Below are positions 32,011 through 44,100 of a stretch of DNA of 64,000 bases, one piece after another. A program made the translations under genes and the position numbers. Positions within the stretch are counted from its first letter, which is position 1, and every line of letters starts with the position of its first letter. This DNA is from Eretmocerus hayati (Eukaryota > Arthropoda > Insecta > Hymenoptera > Aphelinidae), in assembly GCA_029851415.1 (NCBI GenBank), contig CM056744.1:117832838-117896837 (forward strand), written 5' to 3'. The notes beneath the pieces are model-generated. The model had not been told where the DNA came from. It made no database searches and was given only the letters and a program-made list of their open reading frames with translations.

Positions 32011-32153
32011 CACCCAAACCCGTGTCCCGCCTGGTATGGCCTGCGTGGGCTATGCGTAGTCCGCGTAAGCTGAACCAGTCCGGTGTCTGGGGACGGATCC
32101 GAGGGATCCTGAGGCAGATTTTGCCCTCTAACCACCTTAAAAAAAAAAAAAAA

Positions 32154-32193
<40 letters not shown>

Positions 32194-32202
32194 GATGAAG
32201 AA

Positions 32203-32850
32203 GTGGGCTCCAAGGTCACGGGCATCCGCAAGACCCAAGAAGGCCAAGTCCTTCTTGAACTCAAGAAGGGCACCGATGTCGCCGCCGTCAAGGCAGCCTT
32301 GGCACCAGTCGTCGGGCAAGAAGGAGCTGTCCACTGTCTAGCAAACAGCACGACCCTCGAGGTTCTCGGAGTCGACTACGATGTCGACATAATCAAGGTG
32401 CGGGATGCCCTCGCGAAGGCCCTACCAGAAAACGAGAAGGGTTCCGTTGTAGTCAAGTCCATCCGGAGTGGCTACCGCGGCACCCAAACCGCTGTTGTCT
32501 CGATCGCAACGAGACTGGCCCACCATCTCCTCGACTGGAAGGAGCCAAAGGTTGGATGGGGCAGAGTCAGGATCCGCGAGAAGGGTGGCATCCCACGGTG
32601 CTATAACTGCTTAGAGTACGGGCACAAGGCCTCGGGGTGCAAAAAAGAGAAGGCAGAGGAACGGAAACCAAAACTCTGCTTCCAATGCGGCGAACCAGGG
32701 CACCTTGCTGCGATTTGCAAGGAAAAACCAAAATGCCTAAGCTGTGTGGCGATCGGGTCCAAATCTGACCACAGATCTGGGGCCAGCAACTGCACTGCGT
32801 ACCAGAGGGCAAGAACCACATATAGACGCAGGAAGGGAAGAAATGGCTAG
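32203..32850 (+). pseudogene. Truncated ORF1 of array element 4
   Basis: About 215 residues corresponding to the C-terminal third of ORF1, including the pre-knuckle domain and all three CCHC knuckles. The N-terminal part was never copied. A few substitutions from element 3 (for example Asp to Ala in the KVRDDL segment and Glu to Asp before the third knuckle His). The frame has no genuine start codon of its own. Confidence 0.9.
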
Positions 32851-35800
32851 CTTCATCCAAGCCAACCTCAGGAAGAGCGGGGACGCAGACGATCTCCTAC
32901 ACGCTGTAGCCAAAGAAGGAGGGATCGATGTTCTGATTATCTCCGAACCGCCTCGGAAGCGCGAATTCTCTCGATCCACATTCGATCACTGGAGGACAGC
33001 CGTAATCCAGATCATGAATCCTGCGATCCGTGAGACTGGACCAGCTGTTAGTGGCCGCGGTTTCGCTCGAAAGACCATAGAGGGCACAGCAGTCTACAGC
33101 TGCTACTATTCGCCGTCGCTCAAGATGCACGAATTCGAAGACGAGCTCCATGACCTAGGAGAGGATGTGAGGCAATGGGGGGGGCCCAGTTATAATCGCG
33201 GGGGATTTCAACTCCAAGGAACCGACTTGGAGCGGGGGGCCGCGTGATAGACGGGGGGTAATACTCGCTGATGCCATGGAGGCATTGGGATTAGTGCTCG
33301 CGAACGAGACGGGGGTTATCACCTACTACCAACACGACACTCGGTCCAGGGAGGGAGGTTCGTCTTCGGTCCTCGACCTGACGTTCATGAGCCCGTCGCT
33401 CATGGGACGTATGACATCGTGGGAGGTTCTGGACACGGAAACATTGAGTGACCATCGACATATTCGGTTTCGGCTTAGGACTGACAGACAGAGACAGACG
33501 ACACACAGACCGCGACCGACGGGGTGGCAGGTACGCAAGCTGGATGAGGGGAAATTCCGGGAATCGATAGGAACAGCCGAAGATCTCCCGATGAACATCA
33601 CCGCGGACGAGGCTGTGGATATGGTGACGACCACCATCACAAGAGCTTGTGACGCATCGATGCCTCGCAAGACAACATCATGCTTTTGGAGGAAACCAGA
33701 GTACTGGATCACCGACGAGATAAAAGCCCTACGAAGAACGAGCAATAAGAAAAGGAGAACCGCGTGGCGATCAAGGAAACTAAAACGACCATCACTGGGG
33801 GAAGATGATAGGGCGTACAGAGAAGCAAAGAAGGCTCTCGTTCTAGCCATCCGGAGAAGCAAAGAGAAGTGCTGGGGTGAATTGTGCGACATGGTTAATG
33901 GAGACCCGTGGGGTACGCCATACCGCGTGGTCATGTCCAAGGTCCGACCCCGGAGGGGCAACCCAGCACCGACTGATGCAGCTACCTTGCGCAGCATCGT
34001 GGAAGACCTCTTTCCAGCAGGAGAACCCAGAGTGACATTCCCTCCCGAGAGCGAAGATCCCATCCCGCTCTTTACTATACAAGAGCTACTCATAGCGGCG
34101 AAGAGGCTGCCAAACGGCAAGGCCCCTGGCCTGGACGGCATTCCAAACGAGGCTCTGAAACTGGTCTTCAAATACAACCCAGATTTACTCCTCGACCTCT
34201 TCAACACCTGTCTGAGCGCGGGAAATTTCCCGGATAAGTGGAAACGCCAGAAGCTGGTCCTGATACCTAAAGGTCAAGGAGGTCAACGCCCTCTCAGCAT
34301 GCTCGACAATATCGGGAAAATGTACGAGAGGATGGTGCTCAACAGGGTAGAAAAAGCCTACGAAGAGAGCGGCGGGCTATCACCAATGAAGTTTGGGTTC
34401 CGGAAGGGACGGAGCACTGTGCACGCGATCGAGGAGGTCCAAGAGCGGGTTCAAGCGTCGGTAGGGAACCCATACCAAGGAAGAGGAGGATTCTGTGCCA
34501 TTATTGCGTTGGACATAAAGAACGCGTTCAACTGCGCGAGCTGGGAGCGAGTCTATCAATCCCAAGCAGGTAAAGTGCCGCCCTATCTACTAGCCATCAC
34601 GAGTGACTATCTGCGGAACAGGACACTCGTGTACGACACCGACGAGGGACAAGAGATCCGGGAACTGTCCGCCGGAATTGGACACGGATCGGTTTCCGGG
34701 CCATTCAACTGGAACACCCAGTACGACAGTTTACTGTCTATTGAACTGCCCGAAGGAGTCATAATAGTGGCTTTCGCGGACGACGCGGGGCTCATAGTCT
34801 GGTCCGACAACGAGGAGCTCTTGGGTAGACGCGCAAACGAGGCGCTGGCCCGAGTCTACGAGTGGATGATCAGCAGGCTCCTAGAGCTTGCTGTCAAGAA
34901 GTGCGAAGCAATCGTGGTCACAAGACGCAGGAAGTTTGACTTGCCCCACTTTTACATCAACGGGCAAGAGATCCCACGCAAGACAGAGCTGAAATACCTC
35001 GGCGTATGGCTTGACGACAAGTGGTCGTTCAAGAAGCACATCCAGGAGGCCGCTCAGAAAGCGAGCAGGGTTGGTGCGGCGCTTCAACGGCTGATGCCGA
35101 ATATCGGAGGACTCAAGGAAAAGAGGCGCGCACTTCTCAACACCGTCAGCACCTCTATCATGCTCTACGGTGCACCCGTGTGGGGAAAGAGAGTAGAGAA
35201 GACCATCATCGAGAAGAAGATGGGGCCTGTTCACCGGAGAGCGGCCCTGAGAAGTATCCGTGCCTACCGCACCGTGTCAGGAGATGCGGCTTACGTATTG
35301 GCGAGTACACCGCCCATCCACTTGCTCGTCGCGGAGCGAGTGAGGATCTGGGACCGCCAGAAAGTGATCGGAGCCGAACGAGTACTCACCCCGACGATGA
35401 AGGAGATTATCCGCGACAACGAGAAGGAAACCACCCTTGAGCATTGGCAAACTGAGTGGGATTCGCCATTTGCGAACGGCAGATGGACGCACCGGCTGAT
35501 CCGTGACGTAGCCAAGTGGGCGGAACGCACCCACGGAGAGATGGACTACTGGACGACGCAGGCACTGAGCGATCATGGTTGCTTCGGTTCCTATCTAACC
35601 AGGTTCAAGAAGAGGAGGACCCCAGCATGTCAGTCATGCGGGGATGAATGGGATGACGCCGAACATGCCCTGTTCAAGTGCAGCGACACCCGGAGAGAGC
35701 GCGCCGAGCTGGATGAATGGCTGGGTGCTCAACTAACACCCGAGAATCTCGTCCCGTACTTGCTCCGCAACCAGGAGACATGGGATAGACTCACCGGATA

Positions 35801-35876
35801 CATCAAGCTGGTGATGACCCGCAAAGAGGAGAAAGAGAGGGAAGTAAGGCGCCTCGAAGTAGGCGAATCACAGTGA
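32843..35876 (+). pseudogene. Frameshifted ORF2 of array element 4
   Basis: It starts at the same ATGGCTAG overlap as the intact ORF2. In the endonuclease region a G run of 7 in element 3 (28971-28977) is 8 here (33177-33184), shifting the frame just before the GDFN motif. The correct frame resumes on the other side and continues to a stop at 35874-35876. The reverse-transcriptase motif GIGQGS reads GIGHGS here (codon about 34683); that Gln is strongly conserved in the family, so the domain would probably be impaired even if in frame. FADD and the C-terminal CCHC are intact. Confidence 0.9.
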
Positions 35877-36365
35877 CTCTGCCGATTGAAACAGAAGAGG
35901 CCCAAATGATTCCAGGAGGAATCTGATGCACTGAAGAGGGAAGAAAGAAGAAAGAAGAGAGAAGAAAGAAGAAAGAGAGGGAACAATGAAGAATGAAGAC
36001 AGAAGATGCCGACAAGTGGCCGAAGAGAGAAGATGGAGAAGAGGAACGCTCGCAATCGAGCGCGAGACATGCCGCTCATCCTGAAGTAATGCTCACGCGG
36101 TTCCGGGATGAGATGGTAGATGCAGGTGGATCTCCTTCTTGATTGCCCGATGCCCTAGGTATCGGACATCGAGGGGAGAGGGATATTACACGGCCGGGCC
36201 CACCTCTCGGTGGGCTCCACCCAAACCCGTGTCCCGCCTGGTATGGCCTGCGTGGGCTATGCGTAGTCCGCGTAAGCTGAACCAGTCCGGTGTCTGGGGA
36301 CGGATCCGAGGGATCCTGAGGCAGATTTTGCCCTCTAACCACCTTAAAAAAAAAAAAAAAAAAAA

Positions 36366-37586
36366 GAGAGAGAGAAAGAGAGAGATAGAAGCGCGTGCGC
36401 AAGAATGAGGCTGTCTGCTGCGTACCGGGCAACGCGGGCACTGGCCAGCTGGTTTGTTATCGCGGATAAATGAATTTTCGAATTATCTGAATTTCTCGAT
36501 TCTATAATTATTGCATCAGATGTGGATACTCGAAACTAGCCACGACTAGAGGTGACGTAAAGAGCAAAGCGCCATGCGAGAAGGACAGGGAGGAGAGATT
36601 CGTCTGCTTTGTTGTGTTTTGTGTGTTCGTCGCGGCTCATCCGCAATATCGCTCTTGCCTGTATAGCTGCATGGCTCTCCAGATTGAACTGAACAAAATA
36701 TACACTGATAGTAGTGTATTTTTATGGAAAAAATGACGGAGCCGTGTGTAAGAAATTCTCAAGTGCGGTGGGGACAAGTGCTTGGAAAATTTGTGGTTAC
36801 CCTTGGATTTTCATAACCAAGGAGTGAGACCCCCCCCCCCTCATTCACTTTTTTTCAAAAGTAAAACTTTTAGAAAAGAACCATTCATCTCCAGTACATC
36901 AAAACTTCAAATTTTATACGACATGGTTTAAACTCTTGGAAGGAATGAGATCTGAAAAAAACCATGTCGAGTATTTTTCGAGCCGATTTGTCACGATCAA
37001 CATATCATCACTGGATAGAGACTAGAGCCACTTTCCTCCAATCAAATCTTCCTTTCAATTCATCCTAATGCTGGTGGTTTGACAATTTCTAACTAGCTAA
37101 TTGCCGCTGAAATGGCCCGAAGTTTAGGTGAGTAGAAGAGGTACAGGGGAATATCGAAATAGAGAAAATGTAACTGAGTTTAATTTGGTGTTCATGATGA
37201 TTCGCTAAAATCTCATATCATATACTCAGTTATATTTGCTCTATTTCGATATTCCCCTGACCTCTTCTACTCACCTAAACTTCGGGTCATTTCAGCGACA
37301 ATTAGCTACTAAGAAATTGTACAACCACCACCATTAGGATGAAGTGAAAGAAATATTTGATTGGAGGAAAGTGGCTCTAGTCTCTATCCAGTGATGATAT
37401 GTTGATCGTGACATATCGGCTCAAAAAATACTCGACATGGTTTTTTTTAGATCTCATTCCTTCGAAGAGTTTAAACCAAGTCGTATCAAATTTGAAGTTT
37501 TGATGTACTGGAGATGAATGGTTCTTTTCTAAACCTCATACTCGCCTAGTTTTACTTTTGAAAAAAAGTGAATGAGGGGGGGGGGG
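36366..37586 (+). repeat. Right half of the second composite repeat
   Basis: It resumes the match to 18740 onward at GATAGAAGCGCGTGCGCAAG, with an 11-13 bp deletion soon after, and continues through the palindrome to 37586, where homology to the first copy ends. Confidence 0.9.
36830..37586. mobile_element. Large palindrome, orientation 2 (flipped relative to 19207-19971)
   Basis: Run of 11 C (36830-36840) and run of 11 G (37576-37586) at the ends. The central 130 bp read on the minus strand is identical to the plus strand of the first copy, and arm-specific variants (for example CAAATCTT versus CAAATATTT, TTTGACAA versus TTGTACAA) are also exchanged left to right. The left arm has a deletion of about 18 bp after AAGTAAAACT. 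Confidence 0.85.
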
Positions 37587-38066
37587 TTCGATTACACTAG
37601 TGTGTGTCTGGCCAGTGCTAACTTTATACTCAGATAACCTTGACATGTTCTTCGGTAAAGCTTTCTTCAGGAATTCATTTTGAGGATGGATGTGTTGCTC
37701 TCAGAACTAGCCACAGGAGAACCATCTAAGATGAGCCAAATAAAACTAGTCGTGGGTCATAATTTTGATCAAAATTCATTCTAGAATGGTCAACCTGACT
37801 TCGTTTCAAGGTGTGAGCGATTGAGTATTACATGCAGAACTTAGAGGCTATCTTGACAGATTCACAAAACATGGATCGGTCAGAGTCTCGATGAATCAAA
37901 TAAAGATTGTGGATTACGATTTTCAGTAGCTCGTACACGCCATGGAAAAATTTCAATTCTCATAAGTGCCTAGTCGGCGGCTTGCTGATCCGGAATTCAG
38001 TTTCAACGTTAGGCCCGCAAAATAATCTTGAAACGAAGTTGGAGTTACGTGAATAGAAAGAAAATA
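37587..38066. other. No supportable gene
   Basis: Unique AT-rich sequence between the palindrome and a small MITE; nothing recognised. Confidence 0.4.
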
Positions 38067-38188
38067 TCCCTGGTAGAATTGTGAGCATTTTTTGGCCAAA
38101 AACTGGCCAAGTCTAACCTAATTGCATTGTTACTATATCTATATACTGCATGGGTGGCCAAAAAAATTGGTCATATTTCTACCAGGGA
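38067..38188. mobile_element. 122-bp MITE of the TCCCTGGTAGAA family
   Basis: Ends TCCCTGGTAGAA (38067) and TTCTACCAGGGA (ending 38188), identical to those of the 1.23-kb element at 6682-7910. Inner parts are also complementary (ATTTTTTGGCC against GGCCAAAAAAAT). No clear target duplication. Confidence 0.75.
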
Positions 38189-41100
38189 TGACCAAAGAAC
38201 ATTCCCTATCACGCACCGCAAAAAATTTGATGCTACAGCTTTCAATTTGAGTGAGCAAAGATGTCTTGAAGAGCCTGTTATTGATGGGAATGCAACTGGT
38301 CCATCACATATGAGGGTTTCCATGGAACTTTTGACTATTGACCCTCTGAAATGAAAAAAAAATTTTCTCAACGCACACGTTTGAAATGGGTTTCATGTGA
38401 TTCTTAGACCTCGAAAACATGTGAAAAAAGTGGTGCCACTCTCTTCCAAGCCGAGGTATCTGGTTCAGAACGACATGTACGGAATTTCACACTTGAAACA
38501 TTCGTGAATCAACTTCAATCGAATAGATTCGATTCAAAACATCGTCTAGACGATCGATACGGATTATATTTTGCCTGACTTGACCTTAAGATGAATTTCA
38601 TCATCGATTTCTCCGAAATTCGATATAAATTTCCAGAATCAAGTCAAGAGCTCTGAGTCTCATTTCAATTTCTAGAATACACTGTAGTGTTATTTTGTTC
38701 ATATTTTAGCTGTATACTATGTAAAAACCAAGAAAATCGCGATACCATCATATTTAGAGGCTTATTTAGCTTACCATCCGGATTCAAATATTTCTCCTCG
38801 GCTTCTCACAGAAATACCGATCGACAATTGCAACTAAAAATAGTGCGGTTATATCCTCTTTGTGATGAAGAAAAAAGAGCACAAGGTCCCAACCCTGTGC
38901 TTCGCGTCTCCTAAGTATGACATCAAAAAATGACCATTTTGAAAGCCAGTGGCGCGATAACTTTATGAGCTTTGAAGCTCTATAAAATTTGTCCGGATCA
39001 ACGCACACTCACAAACCAAACGGGATTCGATTCGTCTTCTTTTCAACTTCAAAAACTCATTGCTAAATTCTCCATTTCGCACAAGGTATTTCATCAATTT
39101 CGTAAACAATAGCCAAAAAAAGTTTTCCCACGAAACTCGGTAACATCGATGAATGAGAGCTAATATCATAGCCAAATCAGCGCACAACTCTGAATCAAAG
39201 ATTTTCTCAAAATATGAGATTAGGAGATGGATATATCATTCCACCGAAGTAGTTGAGGCATAGGTATTTTAGTTACAGCCTTATCAATTCAAAAAATCGC
39301 GTTGGTACGTTTGTAAACTACCCAAAAATCATCTTTTGCGGTCTGCTATTGACCAAGCGGTATGCGTTTCAACAAAAAAGAATGTAGTCCATATCAAATG
39401 ATGCCAAATACTATAAAATGCCACTCCTGCGCACTCCGAATAGTTCAAAATACTCCTGGAACACTGCAGTAACACAAAAGTTAAAAGTTCCGTGGAAACT
39501 CTCATATATTCATGCAAACTTGACACTTGTACTCTATATGAGGAAGATCTGTATTGGTGTGAGTTATTAAGAGGCAGATGCATACAGCACTTCGAAGGGG
39601 GTCCAAAAATATCACCAAGCAAAAATTCATAATTCAATGCGCTCGTCCAATTTGGCGGTTCACGAGCGTGGATAACGAGTACACTCACTCGCATAACCTA
39701 TACCCTAACACACACTATGCTAACTGTTAAAGAAAGAGAAAGATGGATACATGCACGAGGTAAATTAATTGCGAGAGGGATACATAACCTATATACACTG
39801 CCAAAAAGAGATTGTGTGTATAATCGTTCACTTGTATAGCAAGCAGCGATTTGAGCCTCCAGGCGATATACTTACATTCATATATCTATATAACCTATGC
39901 CCAAATCACAGCTTGAATTTTCAACCGAGCGAACAAACAGAGCGAACCAAGGTTCGAATATAGCCATATGCAAATTTTGTTGATGTACAATCCCTATGAT
40001 GTTTGCTCGACGACTTATTCCTACTTCACACCGTTGGCCCCCCCCCTTTGTTTTTTGATTTGGAATTACATCATGCAGAGGCTTCGATGTATGCCGAACA
40101 TTTGTTTGTAAAGATGCTCACGTAGCAGGACTGTGTTGTTGAAGCTCTTTGTCGGATTATCCAAGTGTCTTGTTGATGGGTTGTCCAGCTGAGATTTCAA
40201 TTACATTCATGAGATTTTCAGTGTTCGTAGAACAGTTGCAGAGGTATCAGTAATGGTGATAGTTATTTAGGAGGCATGGAATTGACATGTTTAAGGGTAA
40301 AAATGGGCTGAAAATTCAGTGGAAGGTAGAATTGAATAAACGCAAACATAATAGAAAAAATTCCAGGATTGATACACATTTGTCACGGATTCGAACAGCG
40401 AATTTTGCATTTCATCGATATTCAAATCAACGCTGATTGTTCTTGGAATGATCACTGTCTGAATGTCGATCTCATCTCTCGTGACAGTAGCTCTAATCAA
40501 GGAGAATTCGAAATTTGAGTTGATTCATGATTTTGAGACAAGTAAATGGTCGCAGCCTGAAAGACAAGATTCTCCTGGCAGAGAACCTGGCATAATCACT
40601 CTGGCTTTCGGTCAGTTTTAGCAGATGGAACGGTACTTTTCGATGTGGGAGGATTAAGGTCTGCTTGAAAAATGCCAGATTATGACGGTGATTGTTTTCG
40701 AGTCCTGGCGAAACGCCTCATGTCTGAGAGAATTTCCCCAATTGATTACCAGACGTTCTTTCAGATCGAAGACAGTCTGGCTCAATTGACGACACGTGCT
40801 TATTCTTATGAAAAAATTTGGTTCACTCCTCATGACTGGGTTCCGGATTAGTTGACTGATGAAAATCTCCCTAAGGAGAATGTATCATACATTTTCTGGT
40901 TTATTTCCCCAGACTGAATTCGAGAGGCTTTGCCTTTGTCGAGAGTTCGGTGATTGTTTCGAGACTGTGATGTAGGCGAACGAAAAATGTTGGATTGCCG
41001 GTCATGAGCATTGTGACAAATCTGGAAGATATTTCTGAACAAATCGCAGAAGCAATTGCTGAAACTGAAATTTCTCGCACACATCTCTAGACAATATCCC

Positions 41101-44100
41101 AAACTGACTGGAGGGATAGATTCCACTCGGTGGATAAAACACAATTTTTGGTAGAATGCCTCAGATTAAGACAAAGATGAATAATTCTTGTAAAAAATTC
41201 GGCAGTTCATCCTTTACATTAGAAAAATGTTTTGGGAATGACCAAAATCTTCAGTGCTAATTAACATGAAGTATTTTCGATGATTCTCATAACACAGCTA
41301 GCGCAAAAATGTATAGAATCTCAAGAGTAGTTTGACAACCGGTGCGATTAAAATCGGCATTTTTCTGAGTGAATTGGTCAACTCCTCCAGTCGATGCAGA
41401 TTGCACCTAGGTTTTGGGAAAAACGATGCAAGTATAGCACTCACGATAGCTGTGGTATAAGAATCATCGAAAACACCTCATGTTTGTTAGCACTGAAAAT
41501 TGATTCGTGAAATGACAGTGGATATCCATCATCAACCACTTATTCTCAATTCGAAAAATTTTATAAATTCGTTGGGCGCATGACTAAACTGACTTCAACG
41601 AATCCCTGCACCGTGCTCCGCCATTCACAACCCTTAACCAGGTAAGTATTCGTCGGAATTTTTTTCCTCGTATTCGATCTCACCAAAGTACTTGTCCTGA
41701 ACATTCTATCCAACTTTTAATGCCCTTTCCACAACTTCTCCCATCATCTCATCGAGAGTCGTCTAGTCGGTACTTTTACAGGCACTTGGCTCCCCGCGAA
41801 GTAGCGCGTTATCAAGATAAACAAACCCACCCATTGCTTTCTATCTTTCTATCAAGTCTTTCCAATCCCTTTTTTATACCATTCCTCACCTCCACTCGTA
41901 TTTTCTATCCATAGTACCAAACGGCCCCTAGTTTTAATATAACCCCCTCTGGTGAACCCTTGGGCACATTCATATACTATAGATCTAACCGGCTGTTCTA
42001 TATATTATAGTAAGCCCTTTTGTCGTACTCCAGACGAAATAATCTTTCTTTGTTCGACGCACAAAAAAAAGGTGCCAGCACACACGCTATAGCCTCTTAT
42101 ACTTTTTTAAGAGTACCTCTATGGTACTATCCTCATGATTATTGTTGTGGGAGAAGAAGGTGTTTGTGCGAAATTCGTGTTGAGGAAAAATATGAGGGTT
42201 AAATTGGTGCCGAAGGTGTCTGAAATGGATTTTTTTATAACTTTGCTTTGAGGACTTTTGGGTTTTTAGCCTGAGGCAGTTATTGGAAAATGTATTGAGG
42301 TAATTCGATTCATAGGGTCAGAATGATTTTGTATGTGTGAAAATGTAAGGGAGGTGAGACTCTTGGGAGGAGCTTGCGATTGAATTTTTATTCTCTTCTT
42401 CTAGTGGAAGGTTAGGTATTAGGCTGCTTCGTGTGTTTGACCCTCCATCGGAATCGACGTTTTTTCTTTCTTCCTTTCAAGTTGAGCTTTGAGATTGTTT
42501 TCCTTTGGTGTTTGCGGGACTACGATGTCGCATTGATTGAGCTGTTTGAGATTCTTTGGTGGGGACGATGATGCGTATGCAAACAGTTTCTGTGCTATCG
42601 AAGTCTTGGAGTCTGGATTCTGACGTCAAAACTCACTCCTTCAATAAAATTTTTTCTACCATTCCTACTTGGAACAAGGAAGGGGGGGGGGGGGGAAGGC
42701 AACTTCAAAGATATTGATTCATTCATTCATAATTTCGAGTTTTGAAAGATGAATGCAAGTTAGAGAAGGAATAAGAAAATTGTTTAATCAAGGATAATCC
42801 AACTCAATGATGATATTTATAGATATCCCCCATCCTATCACAAATTGCGATTGTGCGATTGATCGATAAATTTCTCGAAAGTATCGAATTCGGAGTGCAG
42901 CTACGTTCACGTTGGTGAGATCTAATGTCCATATCTTTAGAGTCGAGAGCCGAGACCACTGCTAAGATGTCACATTCGACCATCTTGGATTGTTTCGTGT
43001 GTCGGCATGGAGACTATAAAAAGGTTACTATTGCCTCCATGTGTGTCGGTATCACAGGTCGCGACCACGCGGACGTACATCAAACAAGTATGTCTGGTTG
43101 CCTGTTTTCAGGATCATTCGATAATGGTTCGAATTAGTAGTTGATAGACGATTTTATTATCTTAAGCAGTCTTATTGCGAGCTGCCGCCCCCCCCATCAT
43201 TTGTGATAGATATATGGGCTATTCCGCAAAAACTATTAAAATGTTTTAAGCTGACATTCTCGAAAGATGTAAGATAAGTTCAATCCAAAAATTGATTCAT
43301 CAGCTCCCATCAGAAATGAAAGCTATAGAAAGGAATCTAAATGGTGAGTTGATGAAGTCTGTTGAAGTTGGCTATTGAATGTATGGGTTTTTCAATCCAA
43401 TGAAAAACCCATACCTTCCAATGTTCATCATGTAGAATTGAGATGAAAGTCATCAGTGTAAATTTGGTAGAAGTATGTTGTGGTTCAGATGAACTTTGAT
43501 TTAATATCATGACATGCTAATTCCTGAGAGTTATAATAATTGCAAATTATTCGTCATGTATTCGAGGATTAAGAATCTCATCTGTGTTCCGGGAAAAACT
43601 ATATTCCATATAAATGAATTCTAAAGTCGAGATATTGGCAGTGGTATTTGTGTAGAGAAAGGTGACTGTGGATCGGTGTAACTCCTAAAAATACTCTTTT
43701 GTTCAAAAAATAACCGATAAACCGAAAGAAATCCGCGCGCTTGCGCGCGGTGAATACCTAGTAGGAAACATAATCTTTGATATAGTACAGTTAGGGTGTT
43801 TCAATTCTCTCCAAGCTCTTCAATTGTATTATAATGCCTGTTCTTACATGAGAGTTGATCGAGTTTCACAGGCTTTTTGAGATAGTCACGTCGAAAAAAC
43901 TTCGAAACCTACAATAAATTGGAGGATTCATAAGGATCAATTGTTGTCGATCCTGATAAATTTCTTTTCGTCACCAGCTCCTAATACCATAATGTTCCCA
44001 CAATCTCAACTTCATTCATTTGAATCAATCTTATCAAATCCGGATTAACAGAACCCCTAAAATTCTCCTTACAAAGAATATATTACCACTCACCACCTTT

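Larger units (their letters stand above)
26500..32162 (+). mobile_element. R1-clade array, element 3: full-length non-LTR retrotransposon (5.66 kb)
   Basis: It is bounded by (GA)n on both sides. The 5' end begins CCCCGTAGGGG, a small hairpin, followed by a 5' UTR of about 0.3 kb. ORF1 (26833-28644) and ORF2 (28637-31669) overlap by 8 nt. A 469-bp 3' UTR with a conserved stem-loop leads to poly(A) at 32139-32162 and then GAGAGA. Both frames are intact and all endonuclease and reverse-transcriptase motifs checked are present, so it may be competent. R1 clade is inferred from the two-ORF layout, three ORF1 zinc knuckles, apurinic-type endonuclease and C-terminal CCHC of ORF2. Confidence 0.9.
32193..36365 (+). 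mobile_element. R1-clade array, element 4: 4.2-kb 5'-truncated copy
   Basis: It follows (GA)n at 32163-32192 and starts at CGATGAAGAAGTGGG, inside ORF1 (equivalent to about 27989 in element 3). It is nearly identical to element 3 throughout, ends in poly(A) at 36346-36365, then GAGAGAGAGAAAGAGAGAGATAGAAGCG, which rejoins the composite repeat. ORF1 is truncated and ORF2 frameshifted, so it cannot move by itself. Confidence 0.95.

Noticed and set aside
24959..37586. CRISPR-like or programmed array interpretation of the regularly spaced repeats
   Set aside because: The units are retrotransposon 3' ends with poly(A) tails at irregular spacing; nothing prokaryotic is present.
41600..41650. CAG|GTAAGT perfect splice-donor sequence
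   Set aside because: No coding exon could be recognised before it and no matching acceptor-exon after it; a single donor match is expected by chance in 64 kb.
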